NCBI RefSeq assembly: GCF_900099555.1
Contig: NZ_FMWM01000002.1
Location: forward strand, 186,001 to 250,000
DNA length: 64,000 nucleotides
Direction: 5' to 3'
DNA from: Peptoniphilus raoultii
GTDB lineage: Bacteria; Bacillota; Clostridia; Tissierellales; Peptoniphilaceae
Positions 26,612 through 35,585 of this stretch are shown here, in pieces. The position numbers and the translations under genes were made by a program. The notes beneath the pieces are model-generated. The model saw nothing but the letters and a program-made list of their open reading frames with translations. It did no database searches and was not told the DNA's origin. Within the stretch, counting starts at the first letter, position 1, and every line of letters begins with the position of its first letter.

Positions 26612-27334
26612 ATGAAGGATGTAATTATAAGTGTAAGAGATTTGACAATTGCTTATAATGACAAGCCTGTTTTATGGGACAATGATATAGACTTTATCAA
26701 AAATTCCATAACGGCCATAGTAGGCCCTAACGGAGCGGGAAAATCAACCCTCCTTAAGGGCATACTTGGCCTGCAAAAAATTCTGTCAGGGAAGATTGAG
26801 ATTATGGGTTCATCTATTAAGGAGATGAAAAAAGAAATTGCCTATATACCTCAATCTTCTTCTGTTAATTGGAACTTTCCAACAACAGTTTTTGACGTGG
26901 TTTTAATGGGCAGGTATGCAAATCTCGGCTGGATTAAAAGGCCAGGAAAAAAAGATAAGATTCTTGCAGAAGCAGCTATAGACAAAATTGGTTTAAAAGA
27001 TTTTAAAAATAGGCAGATTTCAGAGCTTTCAGGAGGGCAAAAACAAAGAGTTTTTATTGCCCGTGCCATTGCCTCTAGTGCCAAAATTTATTTTATGGAT
27101 GAACCCTTGGCAGGAGTTGACAAAAAAACTGAGGGCATAATTATGGATTTTCTTCACGATTCTCAAAGGCGGGGTAAGACTTCAATTGTTGTCCACCACG
27201 ATTTAAATACCATAAAAAAATATTTTGATCATATTGTAATTTTAAATAAAAGAGTTATTGGTCAAGGAGAAGTTTCTGAAGTTTTTAATCCTGAAAATAT
27301 TGAAAAGGCTTTTGGAGGGGAAATTAATGTTTGA
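26612..27334 (+). CDS. Metal ABC transporter ATP-binding protein (TroB/MntB-like)
   Basis: 240 residues with Walker A GPNGAGKST, the Q-loop region AYIPQSSSVNWNFPTTVFDVV, signature [15 protein letters not shown], Walker B IYFMDEPLAGVD and the H-loop in VVHHDLN. The NWNFPTTVFDVVLMGR sequence is typical of the Mn/Zn importer ATPases. It lies between the receptor and two permeases, and its last codons overlap the first permease start. It drives uptake of the metal. Confidence 0.94.
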   Translation: MKDVIISVRDLTIAYNDKPVLWDNDIDFIKNSITAIVGPNGAGKSTLLKGILGLQKILSGKIEIMGSSIKEMKKEIAYIPQSSSVNWNFPTTVFDVVLMGRYANLGWIKRPGKKDKILAEAAIDKIGLKDFKNRQISELSGGQKQRVFIARAIASSAKIYFMDEPLAGVDKKTEGIIMDFLHDSQRRGKTSIVVHHDLNTIKKYFDHIVILNKRVIGQGEVSEVFNPENIEKAFGGEINV

Positions 27335-28208
27335 TTTGGAAGTTTTAAAATCCTATGGTTTTTTAGTCGTTGCCCTTGGAAGTTTTTTCCTTGCCATTTC
27401 ATCAGCAGTTCTTGGAACTATAACTGTTTTAAAGGGTCAGTCCCTTATTGGTGATGCCATTGGCCACAGTGCCTTTCCCGGAGTTGTCCTTGCCTTTATT
27501 CTATTTGCTTCAAGAAACCCTATAATTCTTCTTATGGGTGCAATTTTTTCTGGATCTCTAGCCTTTATTTTTATAGAAATTTTAAATAAAAATACAAAAC
27601 TTTCCCTTGACACAATTCTAGCTGTTATTCTCTCAAGTTTTTTTGGCCTAGGCATGGTTTTAAAATCCTATATTCAAGGCAATCCAGCCTATCAAAGGGC
27701 CTCACAATCAGGCCTTCAAAATTATATTTTTGGTCAAGCTGCCTATATGGTTTTAAATGATGTAAAAATGATTTTATTTATTTCCATAATCTGCCTTATT
27801 TTAATAGGCCTTTTTTATAAGGAGATTAAAGTTTTTGTCTTTGATGAAAACTATGCTAGAACAATTGGTATAAATGCAAAAGTTATTTATATACTAATTA
27901 TGGTTTGTGCCATGATCTTAATTGGAGCAGGTCTTAAAATTGTTGGGGCAATTTTAATTTCTTCCCTTTTAATTGTACCGCCAATTGCTGCTCTACAATG
28001 GTCAAATAATTTTTTTAAGGTTATGGTTATTGGAGCCTTTGTTGGCGGATTTTCCGCTTTTTTGGGAACTTACATTTCAACAGTTTATGACGGAATGTCA
28101 ACAGGCCCAACAATTATATTAATTATGACTAGCCTTGCCCTATTTTCCCTTTTGTTTGGTCCTAGAGCCTTTGTGGCAAATTATATGAGAAGGAGGAAGT
28201 ACAAATGA
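27327..28208 (+). CDS. Metal ABC transporter permease (ABC-3 family), first of two
   Basis: About 293 residues with eight to nine transmembrane helices, including the family sequence LKGQSLIGDAIGHSAFPGVV near the start and GLKIVGAILISSLLIVPPIA later. The ATG at 27327 overlaps the ATPase stop by 8 bp, with GGAGGGG upstream; a longer upstream frame lacks a ribosome site. It forms the membrane channel with the next permease. It overlaps the next gene by 4 bp. Confidence 0.92.
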   Translation: MFDLEVLKSYGFLVVALGSFFLAISSAVLGTITVLKGQSLIGDAIGHSAFPGVVLAFILFASRNPIILLMGAIFSGSLAFIFIEILNKNTKLSLDTILAVILSSFFGLGMVLKSYIQGNPAYQRASQSGLQNYIFGQAAYMVLNDVKMILFISIICLILIGLFYKEIKVFVFDENYARTIGINAKVIYILIMVCAMILIGAGLKIVGAILISSLLIVPPIAALQWSNNFFKVMVIGAFVGGFSAFLGTYISTVYDGMSTGPTIILIMTSLALFSLLFGPRAFVANYMRRRKYK

Positions 28209-29317
28209 ATTACACCATATTTTTAATTTTATTTATAACTTCTCTTTCATGTTCCTTAATTGGAGTCTTTATCATGCTTAGAAATCTTTCAATGGTAACG
28301 GATGCCATAAGTCACAGCGTTCTTCTGGGGATTGTCCTTGCTTATTTTATTACAAAAGATATTACATCCCCTCTTTTAATTGTAGGTGCTGGCCTTTTTG
28401 GACTCTTAACAGTTTTTACCATTGAATCACTTTCTAAAACTGGCCTTGTTAAAAATGATGATGCAGTGGGAATTGTCTTTCCCTTATTTTTTGCCCTTGC
28501 AGTAATTTTAATTACAAAATATGCGAGAAATGTCCACATTGATACAGACGTAGTTTTAATGGGAGAAGTTATCCTTGCCCCCTTAAATACTATAAATTTC
28601 TTTGGCTCTAATCTTCCTAAGGCTCTAATTTTTTCATCTATAGTTTTTCTTATAAATCTTTCCTTTATTTTAATATTTTATAAGGAATTAAAAATTACAA
28701 CCTTTGATAAGGATTTTGCCACAATTAGCGGCTTTTCATCAGTCCTTCTATTTTATTCACTTATGGGCCTATCTTCTCTAACAGCCGTTGTTTCCTTTGA
28801 CTCCGTTGGGGCAATTCTTGTAATTTCCTTTTTCATAGTACCGGGAGCCAGTGCCTACCTTTTGACAAAGACTTTGAAAAATTTATTGTTCCTAACTGTA
28901 ATTTTTTCCTTTATATCTTGCTATTTAGGTTTTAGCCTTGGCTATATTTTAAATGTTTCTATGTCAGGAATGACAGCAACAGTTTCAGGCCTATTATTTT
29001 TCCTTGCTGCCCTCTTTAATAGGGACGGACTTATTACAAAAATTTTTAGGTCTATAAAAAATAAAAGCCTAACTAAATCCTATTTAATTTTAATTCATAT
29101 AGGTCATCACCTAGGAAATTCTGATGAACAAATAGAACTAAGTTTTGACACTATTAAAGATCATTTGAATTGGGATAAAAAAATTACAGATAGCCATTTA
29201 AAATACCTCCTGTCCAAAAAATTGATTTTTAAAGATGAGGACAAAAAAATATATGGAATTACAAATGCTGGATTTAAAAAATATTTAAGTATTTTAAAAG
29301 AATATAATATGATGTAA
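28205..29317 (+). CDS. Metal ABC transporter permease with C-terminal winged-helix-like domain
   Basis: 370 residues. Residues 1 to about 285 are an ABC-3 permease (RNLSMVTDAISHSVLLGIVL; FDSVGAILVISFFIVPGASA). The last 80 residues are soluble and resemble a winged-helix DNA-binding or DtxR-like fold, with IHIGHHLGNSDEQIELSF, LKYLLSKKLIFKDEDKK and YGITNAGFKKYL. Similar C-terminal extensions are known in some MntC/TroC permeases. The tail would face the cytoplasm and may sense metal or interact with the ATPase; that is inference. It overlaps the preceding permease by 4 bp. Confidence 0.88.
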   Translation: MNYTIFLILFITSLSCSLIGVFIMLRNLSMVTDAISHSVLLGIVLAYFITKDITSPLLIVGAGLFGLLTVFTIESLSKTGLVKNDDAVGIVFPLFFALAVILITKYARNVHIDTDVVLMGEVILAPLNTINFFGSNLPKALIFSSIVFLINLSFILIFYKELKITTFDKDFATISGFSSVLLFYSLMGLSSLTAVVSFDSVGAILVISFFIVPGASAYLLTKTLKNLLFLTVIFSFISCYLGFSLGYILNVSMSGMTATVSGLLFFLAALFNRDGLITKIFRSIKNKSLTKSYLILIHIGHHLGNSDEQIELSFDTIKDHLNWDKKITDSHLKYLLSKKLIFKDEDKKIYGITNAGFKKYLSILKEYNMM

Positions 29318-29320
29318 AGA

Positions 29321-29362
29321 AGCTGCCTGCAAATAGAAATAATCTATTTTGCAGCTTTTTTA
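29321..29362 (+). terminator. Terminator of the Mn/Zn transport operon
   Basis: AGCTGC...GCAGCT outer stem (29321-29326 / 29351-29356) with AAATAGA/TCTATTT inside, followed by a T-run. Confidence 0.8.
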
Positions 29363-29432
29363 TTATAATTTTATTTTAGCTTTTAATAATATCTCATACA
29401 ATTTTAAAATATTATTGCATAGTCAGGTATTT

Positions 29433-29461
29433 TTGAAAAGAATAATATTAAAGAATAATAT
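29433..29461 (+). promoter_or_regulatory. Probable promoter of the IrtAB-like operon
   Basis: TTGAAA at 29433-29438 and TAATAT at 29456-29461, 17 bp apart. An alternative TATAAT at 29461-29466 has no well-placed -35. The Fur-like dyad at 29470 covers the expected start point. Confidence 0.5.
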
Positions 29462-29469
29462 ATAATATT

Positions 29470-29488
29470 TTTGATAAAGATTATCAAA
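29470..29488. promoter_or_regulatory. Fur-family-like operator before the IrtAB-like operon
   Basis: TTTGATAAAGATTATCAAA is a perfect 8-bp inverted repeat with a 3-bp centre. Its core (29472-29486) agrees with the Fur/PerR/Zur 7-1-7 consensus TGATAATnATTATCA at all but one position. It lies between the -10 box and the ribosome site, where a bound repressor would block transcription. The same 19-bp dyad recurs upstream of the stalk-protein genes at 38229, 39271 and 40325. Confidence 0.7.
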
Positions 29489-29509
29489 GAAAAAAGAGGT
29501 GATTGTATT

Positions 29510-31255
29510 TTGAAATTATACAAAAAATTATTTGCTTATATGCCAGAGAAAAAATTTCAGGGATTTTTATCTGTGATTTTAACAACGGCTAGTAATTTAA
29601 TGCAGTTCTATGCATATTTTTTAATTTGGAAATTATTAAAGGATATTTTCCTGGGAAATAGTTTAGATGAGAGTATAAAACTTGCCCCGGCTATTTTGAT
29701 TTTATTTATTTTGCAAGGACTTGTATATTTACTTGGCCTTTGGATAAGTCACCTTGCTGGCTTTAGGCTAGAAACAAGGCTTCGTGAAAGAGGCATAGAA
29801 AATTTACTTAGGGCGTCAAGCACTTTTTTTGATACCCACGAATCTGGAGAAGTCAGAAAAATAATTGACAATAATGTTGAGCAAACTCATATGATTGTTG
29901 CCCATCTTATACCTGATCAAACTTCAGCAATTTTAATGCCCATTCTTATGCTAATTCTTGTTTTTAACTTAGATTTATATCTTGGCATATTTTTCTTAAT
30001 AATTGTTTTCCTATCACTTTTCATTATGAAAAAAATGATGGGCGATACAAGTTTTATGGGAGAATATATGAAAATGGGTGACCAGTTAAATGCTGGAGCT
30101 GTTGAATATGTTAGTGCTATGCCAGTTGTAAAGATTTTTAACGCTCCCATCATTGGCTTTAAAAAATTATACGAAAATATTATTGGCTATAGAGATATGG
30201 TTTATAAATATTCCATGTCTTGCAGAATCCCCTATGTTTCTTTTCAGTGGCTCTTAAATATTTTTATAGTTGCTCCAGTTTTTCTTGCTATATTTATGGT
30301 AAGTCGTGGAGAAAATCCTGGTCTTTGGTCTGCTAAAATTTTATTTTTCACTCTATTTATGGGCCTATTTTTTACAGATTTAATGAAGATAATGTATGTT
30401 GGTATGTATGTTTATCAGGCAAATTCTGCAGTAGATAATCTTGAAAAATTATTTACTGAAATGAGTGAAAGAAAGACTATTTTTGGCTCAGATACTTCAA
30501 TGGATAATACAGATATTGAGTTTAATAATGTTAGCTTTTCATATGAAGAGGATAAAAAAATTTTAGATGATTTTTATCTAAAACTTGAAGGAAATAAAGT
30601 TTACGCTTTAATAGGTTCATCAGGCAGTGGTAAATCCACAATTGCAAAATTAATAACTGGTCTTTACCCCATAGATTCTGGTCAAATTAAAATTGGAGGC
30701 AAAGATATTTCTTCCTATGAGCAAAATTATTTGATGAATAGCATTGGGATAGTCTTTCAAAACCCAAAACTATTTAAAGGCCTATCAATTTTTGACAATG
30801 TAAAGCTGGCAAAAAAAGATGCAAGTGACAAGGAAGTTTTAAAGGCACTTGAACTTGCAAGGTGTAATGAATTTATTGATAAATTTAAAGATGGCTATAA
30901 AACTATTATAGGTGCAGAGGGAATTAATCTATCTGGTGGTGAAAATCAAAGAATATCCATTGCTAGAATATTCTTAAAAAATCCAAAAATAATAATTCTT
31001 GATGAGGCTTCAGCGGCAGCCGATCCAGAAAATGAATATGAACTGCAAGTTGCCTTTAAAAATTTAATAAAAGATAGAACTGTTATTATGATTGCTCACA
31101 GATTATCTTCCATTAGGGGCGCCTATGAAATACTTGTTGTTCTAGATGGTAAAATAATTGAAAGGGGCTCACACCAAAATCTTATGAATAAAGATAGTAG
31201 ATACAAGAAATTTGTAAATCTTTATGAAATGGCAAATGATTGGAGGGTTGTCTAA
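29510..31255 (+). CDS. ABC transporter, fused permease-ATPase (IrtA/YbtP-like), first of a pair
   Basis: About 581 residues: six transmembrane helices in the first 330, then an ATPase domain with Walker A GSSGSGKST, Q-loop GIVFQNPKLF, signature LSGGENQR, Walker B IIILDEASAAADP and the H-loop in IAHRLSS. The pairing with a second half-transporter and an AraC regulator, behind a Fur-like box, recalls the IrtAB/YbtPQ group that imports iron-siderophores despite exporter-like architecture. I chose TTG at 29510 after AGAGGTG, because upstream codons fall in the operator. The cargo and direction are not proven. Confidence 0.84.
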   Translation: MKLYKKLFAYMPEKKFQGFLSVILTTASNLMQFYAYFLIWKLLKDIFLGNSLDESIKLAPAILILFILQGLVYLLGLWISHLAGFRLETRLRERGIENLLRASSTFFDTHESGEVRKIIDNNVEQTHMIVAHLIPDQTSAILMPILMLILVFNLDLYLGIFFLIIVFLSLFIMKKMMGDTSFMGEYMKMGDQLNAGAVEYVSAMPVVKIFNAPIIGFKKLYENIIGYRDMVYKYSMSCRIPYVSFQWLLNIFIVAPVFLAIFMVSRGENPGLWSAKILFFTLFMGLFFTDLMKIMYVGMYVYQANSAVDNLEKLFTEMSERKTIFGSDTSMDNTDIEFNNVSFSYEEDKKILDDFYLKLEGNKVYALIGSSGSGKSTIAKLITGLYPIDSGQIKIGGKDISSYEQNYLMNSIGIVFQNPKLFKGLSIFDNVKLAKKDASDKEVLKALELARCNEFIDKFKDGYKTIIGAEGINLSGGENQRISIARIFLKNPKIIILDEASAAADPENEYELQVAFKNLIKDRTVIMIAHRLSSIRGAYEILVVLDGKIIERGSHQNLMNKDSRYKKFVNLYEMANDWRVV

Positions 31256-32976
31256 TGATTAAATATTTAAAAAATAGATTTGCCTTAACGGACAAGGGAG
31301 CAAAGGGCGTTTTTATTTCAATTATATATTCTGCCCTTAAAAATATTTCCTTTATGCTTCCAATAATGCTTCTTATGTATGTCCTTCAAGGGATTTTAGG
31401 CTATGGACCCTTTAATCTTATGATTTCAATTTTATTATTTTTAATAATTGGGATATTTATGTTTATTATTTTAAATAAAGATTATGTTACAACCTATGAC
31501 CAAACATATAAAGAATCTGCAAATCTTAGAATAGAAATAGCAAATATAATAAAAGATTTGCCCCTCTCCTTTTATTCAAGAACAGATTTAACAGACCTAT
31601 CTCAAACTATTATGAAGGATGTAGAGGCTGTGGAACATTCCATAAGCCATGCCATTGCTGGCTACTATGGTTTTATTTTTAGCTTTATAATAATTTCAAG
31701 CCTTCTTTTAATAGGAAATATAAAACTTGGCCTATGCGTAATTGTGCCTGTGCTAGCTTCAATGGTTTTGAATTTTTTATCAAAAAATATTCAGTCGCAA
31801 GCAACGAAAAAATATTATAAAGAACAAAGAAAATCTTCAAAAATGTTTCAAGAGCTAATTGATTTGTCTACAGAAATTAAATCCTATAACTTGGCTGAAG
31901 AAAAAGAAAAAAAATCAATTGCTTTTGTTAGAAAACTTGAAAAATATCATATTTCATCAGAACTTGGACAAGTAATGCCCATAACAGCAGCTGGACTTGT
32001 AGCAAATTTATCCCTGGGTTTTGTTATGTTTTTTGGCCTAAATGATTTAATTGTAGGAAATATTAATATTCTTTATTTTGCCGGCTATTTATTTGCAGCT
32101 GCAAGATTAATCGATGGGATTGCCTCATTTAATCAAAATTTTGGAGAACTTATGTATATAGACTCTCCCGTTAAGCATATAAACGCTTTGAGAAATGAAG
32201 AAAAACAAAAGGGTCAAAAAACTAACTTTAATAAATTTGACATCGAAGGAGAAAATGTAACCTTTTCATATGTTGATAACAAAAAGGTAATAGATAATGT
32301 TTCTTTCAAGACCCTCCAAGGAAAAAAGACAGCCTTTGTAGGATCATCTGGCTGTGGCAAGACAACAGTTTTAAGGCTTGTATCAAGATTATATGATGCT
32401 GATGAAGGCGAAATTGCAATAGATAATAAGGACATACAAAAGGCAAGAACAGAAGATTTATTTAAACATATATCAATGGTCTTTCAAGATGTAATATTAT
32501 TTAACGGAAGCGTTATGGATAATATTAGAATTGGAAATATGAATGCTAGCGATGAAGATGTTTTAAAAGCAGCGAAACTCGCAAATTGTGATGAGTTTGT
32601 AGAAAAACTTTCTGATAAATATGAAACTAATATTGGAGAAAATGGATCTAAATTGTCAGGCGGAGAAAGACAAAGAATTTCAATTGCAAGAGCATTTCTA
32701 AAAAATGCAGAAATAATCCTTCTTGATGAAATTTCCGCTTCCCTCGATGTGGAAAATGAAAAGTATATACAAGATTCCCTAAATAAACTTACAAAAGATA
32801 AAACAGTTTTAATAATTTCCCATAGAATGAAATCAATTCAAAACGTTGATCAAATTATAGTAATGAATAAGGGAAAGATAGAAGACTTTGGCAGACATGA
32901 TGAACTTCTAAGCAGAAGTGTAACTTATAAAAAAATGATTGATTCTTCAAAAAAATCAGAAGAATTTATATATTGA
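31255..32976 (+). CDS. ABC transporter, fused permease-ATPase (IrtB/YbtQ-like), second of the pair
   Basis: About 573 residues with six N-terminal transmembrane helices and an ATPase domain: Walker A GSSGCGKTT, Q-loop SMVFQDVILF, signature LSGGERQR, Walker B IILLDEISASLD, and HRMKS at the H-loop. The ATG at 31255 overlaps the preceding stop (TAATG), and GGAGG is well placed, so the two halves are made together and probably form a heterodimer. Probably metal- or siderophore-linked, given the Fur-like site upstream of the operon. Confidence 0.84.
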   Translation: MIKYLKNRFALTDKGAKGVFISIIYSALKNISFMLPIMLLMYVLQGILGYGPFNLMISILLFLIIGIFMFIILNKDYVTTYDQTYKESANLRIEIANIIKDLPLSFYSRTDLTDLSQTIMKDVEAVEHSISHAIAGYYGFIFSFIIISSLLLIGNIKLGLCVIVPVLASMVLNFLSKNIQSQATKKYYKEQRKSSKMFQELIDLSTEIKSYNLAEEKEKKSIAFVRKLEKYHISSELGQVMPITAAGLVANLSLGFVMFFGLNDLIVGNINILYFAGYLFAAARLIDGIASFNQNFGELMYIDSPVKHINALRNEEKQKGQKTNFNKFDIEGENVTFSYVDNKKVIDNVSFKTLQGKKTAFVGSSGCGKTTVLRLVSRLYDADEGEIAIDNKDIQKARTEDLFKHISMVFQDVILFNGSVMDNIRIGNMNASDEDVLKAAKLANCDEFVEKLSDKYETNIGENGSKLSGGERQRISIARAFLKNAEIILLDEISASLDVENEKYIQDSLNKLTKDKTVLIISHRMKSIQNVDQIIVMNKGKIEDFGRHDELLSRSVTYKKMIDSSKKSEEFIY

Positions 32977-32997
32977 TTAAATGTGGTGAATTTATAA

Positions 32998-33942
32998 ATG
33001 GATAAGGATTTATTGGCCTCTTGGGGCTTTAAAAAATATCCAACAAAAAACAAAAGGATTGCTGAGTACGAAGGCATAAATTCTCCTAAAAACAAAATGA
33101 TTTCTTATGAAATCTTTCCAGGAATTTGTGTTATGTATATAAAGCTATATGAAAAATACTCTGCAAGAAATTCTAAGTATAAGGGAAGTTTTGGATATAG
33201 GATAGCCTATTGTTATGAAGGGAATTATTATACACACATAAATGACAAAAAGATTCTTATAACAAGGGAAATATTTGTTGGCAAGTCTATACCTGAATCA
33301 ATTGAGTCCTATTCCACAAGCGATCGCACTATTGCCTTTAATATTGTAATTTCTCCTAGGAAAATAGAAAAAGAAGGAGATTATTATAAAATAATTGAAA
33401 ATTTTATTAGAAATGTCGATGGTGCATTGAATATTGGCTTTAACTTCTCTAGTAGAGATACTATTTTCTTAGCAAATCAATTAATCGAGGCCCTTAAAAA
33501 GAAGGATATGATTTTAATTTCTTTAAAGACTTTAGAACTTATTCATTTAATTTCTAATGAGAAAATCACAAGTAATAGAAAGAAATATTATAAGGAAGAC
33601 TTAAAAGATGAAATTATTAAAATAGAAAAGTATTTAAAAGATAATATGGAAAAAGATCTCGACTTAGATTTTATTTGCCAAAAATTTATGATTTCTAAGA
33701 CAAACTTAAACATTAAGTTTGTAAGAAAGTTCCAATATACTCCCATTAAATACTTAAATAATTTAAGAATGATAAAATCTGAGGAGCTTTTAAGTAAAAC
33801 TGACAAAGAAATTATTGAAATTGCTGAAAGTGTTGGATTTAAAAATCCCTCCAATTTCACAAGGTCATTTAAAAAATTTACTGGTCTAAGTCCAAGTAAG
33901 TATAGGAAAAATATTAAATTAGAAAAAAATACTTTATCTTAA
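32998..33942 (+). CDS. AraC family transcriptional regulator
   Basis: 314 residues. The N-terminal 200 residues form a ligand-sensing-type domain without a clear name. The C-terminal hundred carry two helix-turn-helix units, with LDLDFICQKFMISKTNLNIKF and IIEIAESVGFKNPSNFTRSFKKFTGLSPSKYR, the latter the AraC signature. It is downstream of the ABC pair in the same direction and a likely local activator, as YbtA is for YbtPQ. A Gram-positive ribosome site is weak here (GTGG). The effector is unknown. Confidence 0.86.
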   Translation: MDKDLLASWGFKKYPTKNKRIAEYEGINSPKNKMISYEIFPGICVMYIKLYEKYSARNSKYKGSFGYRIAYCYEGNYYTHINDKKILITREIFVGKSIPESIESYSTSDRTIAFNIVISPRKIEKEGDYYKIIENFIRNVDGALNIGFNFSSRDTIFLANQLIEALKKKDMILISLKTLELIHLISNEKITSNRKKYYKEDLKDEIIKIEKYLKDNMEKDLDLDFICQKFMISKTNLNIKFVRKFQYTPIKYLNNLRMIKSEELLSKTDKEIIEIAESVGFKNPSNFTRSFKKFTGLSPSKYRKNIKLEKNTLS

Positions 33943-33953
33943 ATATAAAATTA

Positions 33954-33980
33954 GGAGCAGCTATAAGGCCGCTCCTTTTT
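33954..33980. terminator. Terminator after the AraC regulator
   Basis: GGAGCAGC (33954-33961) pairs imperfectly with GCCGCTCC (33968-33975), with a T-run after. It lies between the convergent AraC and cytidylate-kinase-like genes. Confidence 0.7.
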
Positions 33981-33988
33981 ATATGGTT

Positions 33989-34621
33989 TTAATTTTTAAT
34001 TTTTTTATTTGCAAGTTCAATAATCATATCTTCTATAATTTCAAAGGTAAAAGCTGATGAATCAATGCTAAAATCATAACAAGAAGCTCTGCCCCAATTT
34101 CTTCCTGAATTTCTTTCGTAATGGTTTCTCCTTTTCATGTCTTCTCTTTCCATTTTTGCTTCAATTTTTTCTTCCTTAACTTCTCCTCCATCAAGAAGCC
34201 TTTTTCTCTTAAAATCATCGCTTGCATAGATAAAGATGCTTAAAATATTTTCTCCCTCCAAAACGTAGTCGGCACACTTGCCCGCAAAAACGCAGGGGCC
34301 TTTTTTTGCTATGTCCCTAATGGTTCTTGACTCCAAAAGAAAGGCAGCATCAACCATTGAAATGTCCTCTTGGGAATAGGAATAATTTTCCTTGTATAGG
34401 TCATAAATCGTCCCCTTTAAAAAAGAATCATCCTTTGTAAGATTTTCAGCACTAACCTTCCCTTCAAGGCTCATAAGTTCAATTATCTTTGAATCATAAA
34501 ATTTTAATTTTTCCTTTTGGGCAATATTTGAAGCAATTGTGTAAGCTCCTGATCCATATTCCCCATCTATTACAATAATCCTTTTGGGACTATTAAAAAA
34601 AAGTTTATCAAATAAAGACAT
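33989..34621 (-). CDS. Cytidylate kinase-like family protein
   Basis: 210 residues. The N-terminal loop IDGEYGSGAYTIASNIAQ and later GPCVFAGKCADYVL match the cytidylate-kinase-like family (distinct from Cmk). The P-loop is atypical: it lacks the GK(S/T) of true kinases, so catalytic activity is uncertain. The C-terminal part has a basic stretch (KMEREDMKRRNHYERNSG) like the lid of NMP kinases and LSIFIYASDDFKRKRLL before it. It is just downstream of two EamA transporters and may share their transcript. Substrate unknown. Confidence 0.8.
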   Translation of the reverse strand: MSLFDKLFFNSPKRIIVIDGEYGSGAYTIASNIAQKEKLKFYDSKIIELMSLEGKVSAENLTKDDSFLKGTIYDLYKENYSYSQEDISMVDAAFLLESRTIRDIAKKGPCVFAGKCADYVLEGENILSIFIYASDDFKRKRLLDGGEVKEEKIEAKMEREDMKRRNHYERNSGRNWGRASCYDFSIDSSAFTFEIIEDMIIELANKKIKN

Positions 34622-34631
34622 TTCTTCACCT

Positions 34632-35558
34632 CTATTTATTATTAATCTCTATATCCTCTTTTAAATCAACCTTAATTTTTTCACTTTTGCCAGGCAATTG
34701 GGCAAATACTGTTGCAAATAAAATCATTATGCAACCAAAAATTTCTCTGCCATTCATAGATTGGCCAAGAAGAAGCCAACCGCCAACTGCTGCAAAGACG
34801 CTTTCAAGAGATGAAATTAAAGAAACCACTGTTGTATCTAAGTCTTTTAAAACAATGAGCTGAACTGTAAATCCAACTCCTGATGATAAAATCCCTAAAT
34901 ATAAAATTGCAAATCCTGCACTTTTTATATCTTCCATTCTAATCTCCTCTTTAAAAAGAGCAAAGACAAAGGAAATTACCATAACTGTAAAAAACTGAAT
35001 AAAAGAAACTAAAATTTGCTCTGCATCTGGAGGGCACTTTGACATAATTATTATATGAAGTGCAAAAAATATTGCCGATGCTAAAATAATTAGGTCCCAT
35101 TTATTTATTGTCACCTCTCCTCTAAAGGAAAGTAAATAAGTTCCCAGCATGGCAATAAAAATGCAAAAAAACATCTTTAAAGGAATTTTTTTCCCTGCAA
35201 GAAATTCTATAATAGGAATTATAACTATATAGATAGCAGTTAAAAAACCAGCCTTGCCTGCTGTTGTTCCTGTAACCCCAACTTGCTGCATATTTAAACC
35301 TATATTCATAAATATACCGCACACTACTCCTGTAAGTATTGTGGACCTCCAAGAAAAAACTTCATTTTTATAATAAGGGCTTATTTTTTTGAAGACAAAA
35401 TAAGTTGCAAGTAAAAAGCAGCATGCCACAAATGATCTTGTAAAGGACATAGTATAGGTTCCAACCTTTTCCATACCCTGACTTTGAATAACATAGGATA
35501 AACCCCAAATTATTGCTGAAATTAAAAGCATTATAGCAGACTTAAACTTTCTACTCAT
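34632..35558 (-). CDS. EamA/DMT family transporter, second of a tandem pair
   Basis: 308 residues with ten hydrophobic helices in two EamA repeats (IIWGLSYVIQSQGMEKVG; later ISSLESVFAAVGGWLLLGQ). Members of this drug/metabolite superfamily export amino acids or other small metabolites. It is a close paralogue of the next gene upstream, sharing SRxxxSAIMLLI-type starts, GTTAGKAGFLTAIYIVIIPI and the same SSGVGFT core, so the pair arose by tandem duplication. The 27-bp gap suggests co-transcription. Substrate unknown. Confidence 0.85.
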   Translation of the reverse strand: MSRKFKSAIMLLISAIIWGLSYVIQSQGMEKVGTYTMSFTRSFVACCFLLATYFVFKKISPYYKNEVFSWRSTILTGVVCGIFMNIGLNMQQVGVTGTTAGKAGFLTAIYIVIIPIIEFLAGKKIPLKMFFCIFIAMLGTYLLSFRGEVTINKWDLIILASAIFFALHIIIMSKCPPDAEQILVSFIQFFTVMVISFVFALFKEEIRMEDIKSAGFAILYLGILSSGVGFTVQLIVLKDLDTTVVSLISSLESVFAAVGGWLLLGQSMNGREIFGCIMILFATVFAQLPGKSEKIKVDLKEDIEINNK

Positions 35559-35585
35559 AACAAACCCCCTTATTACATTTTAAAA

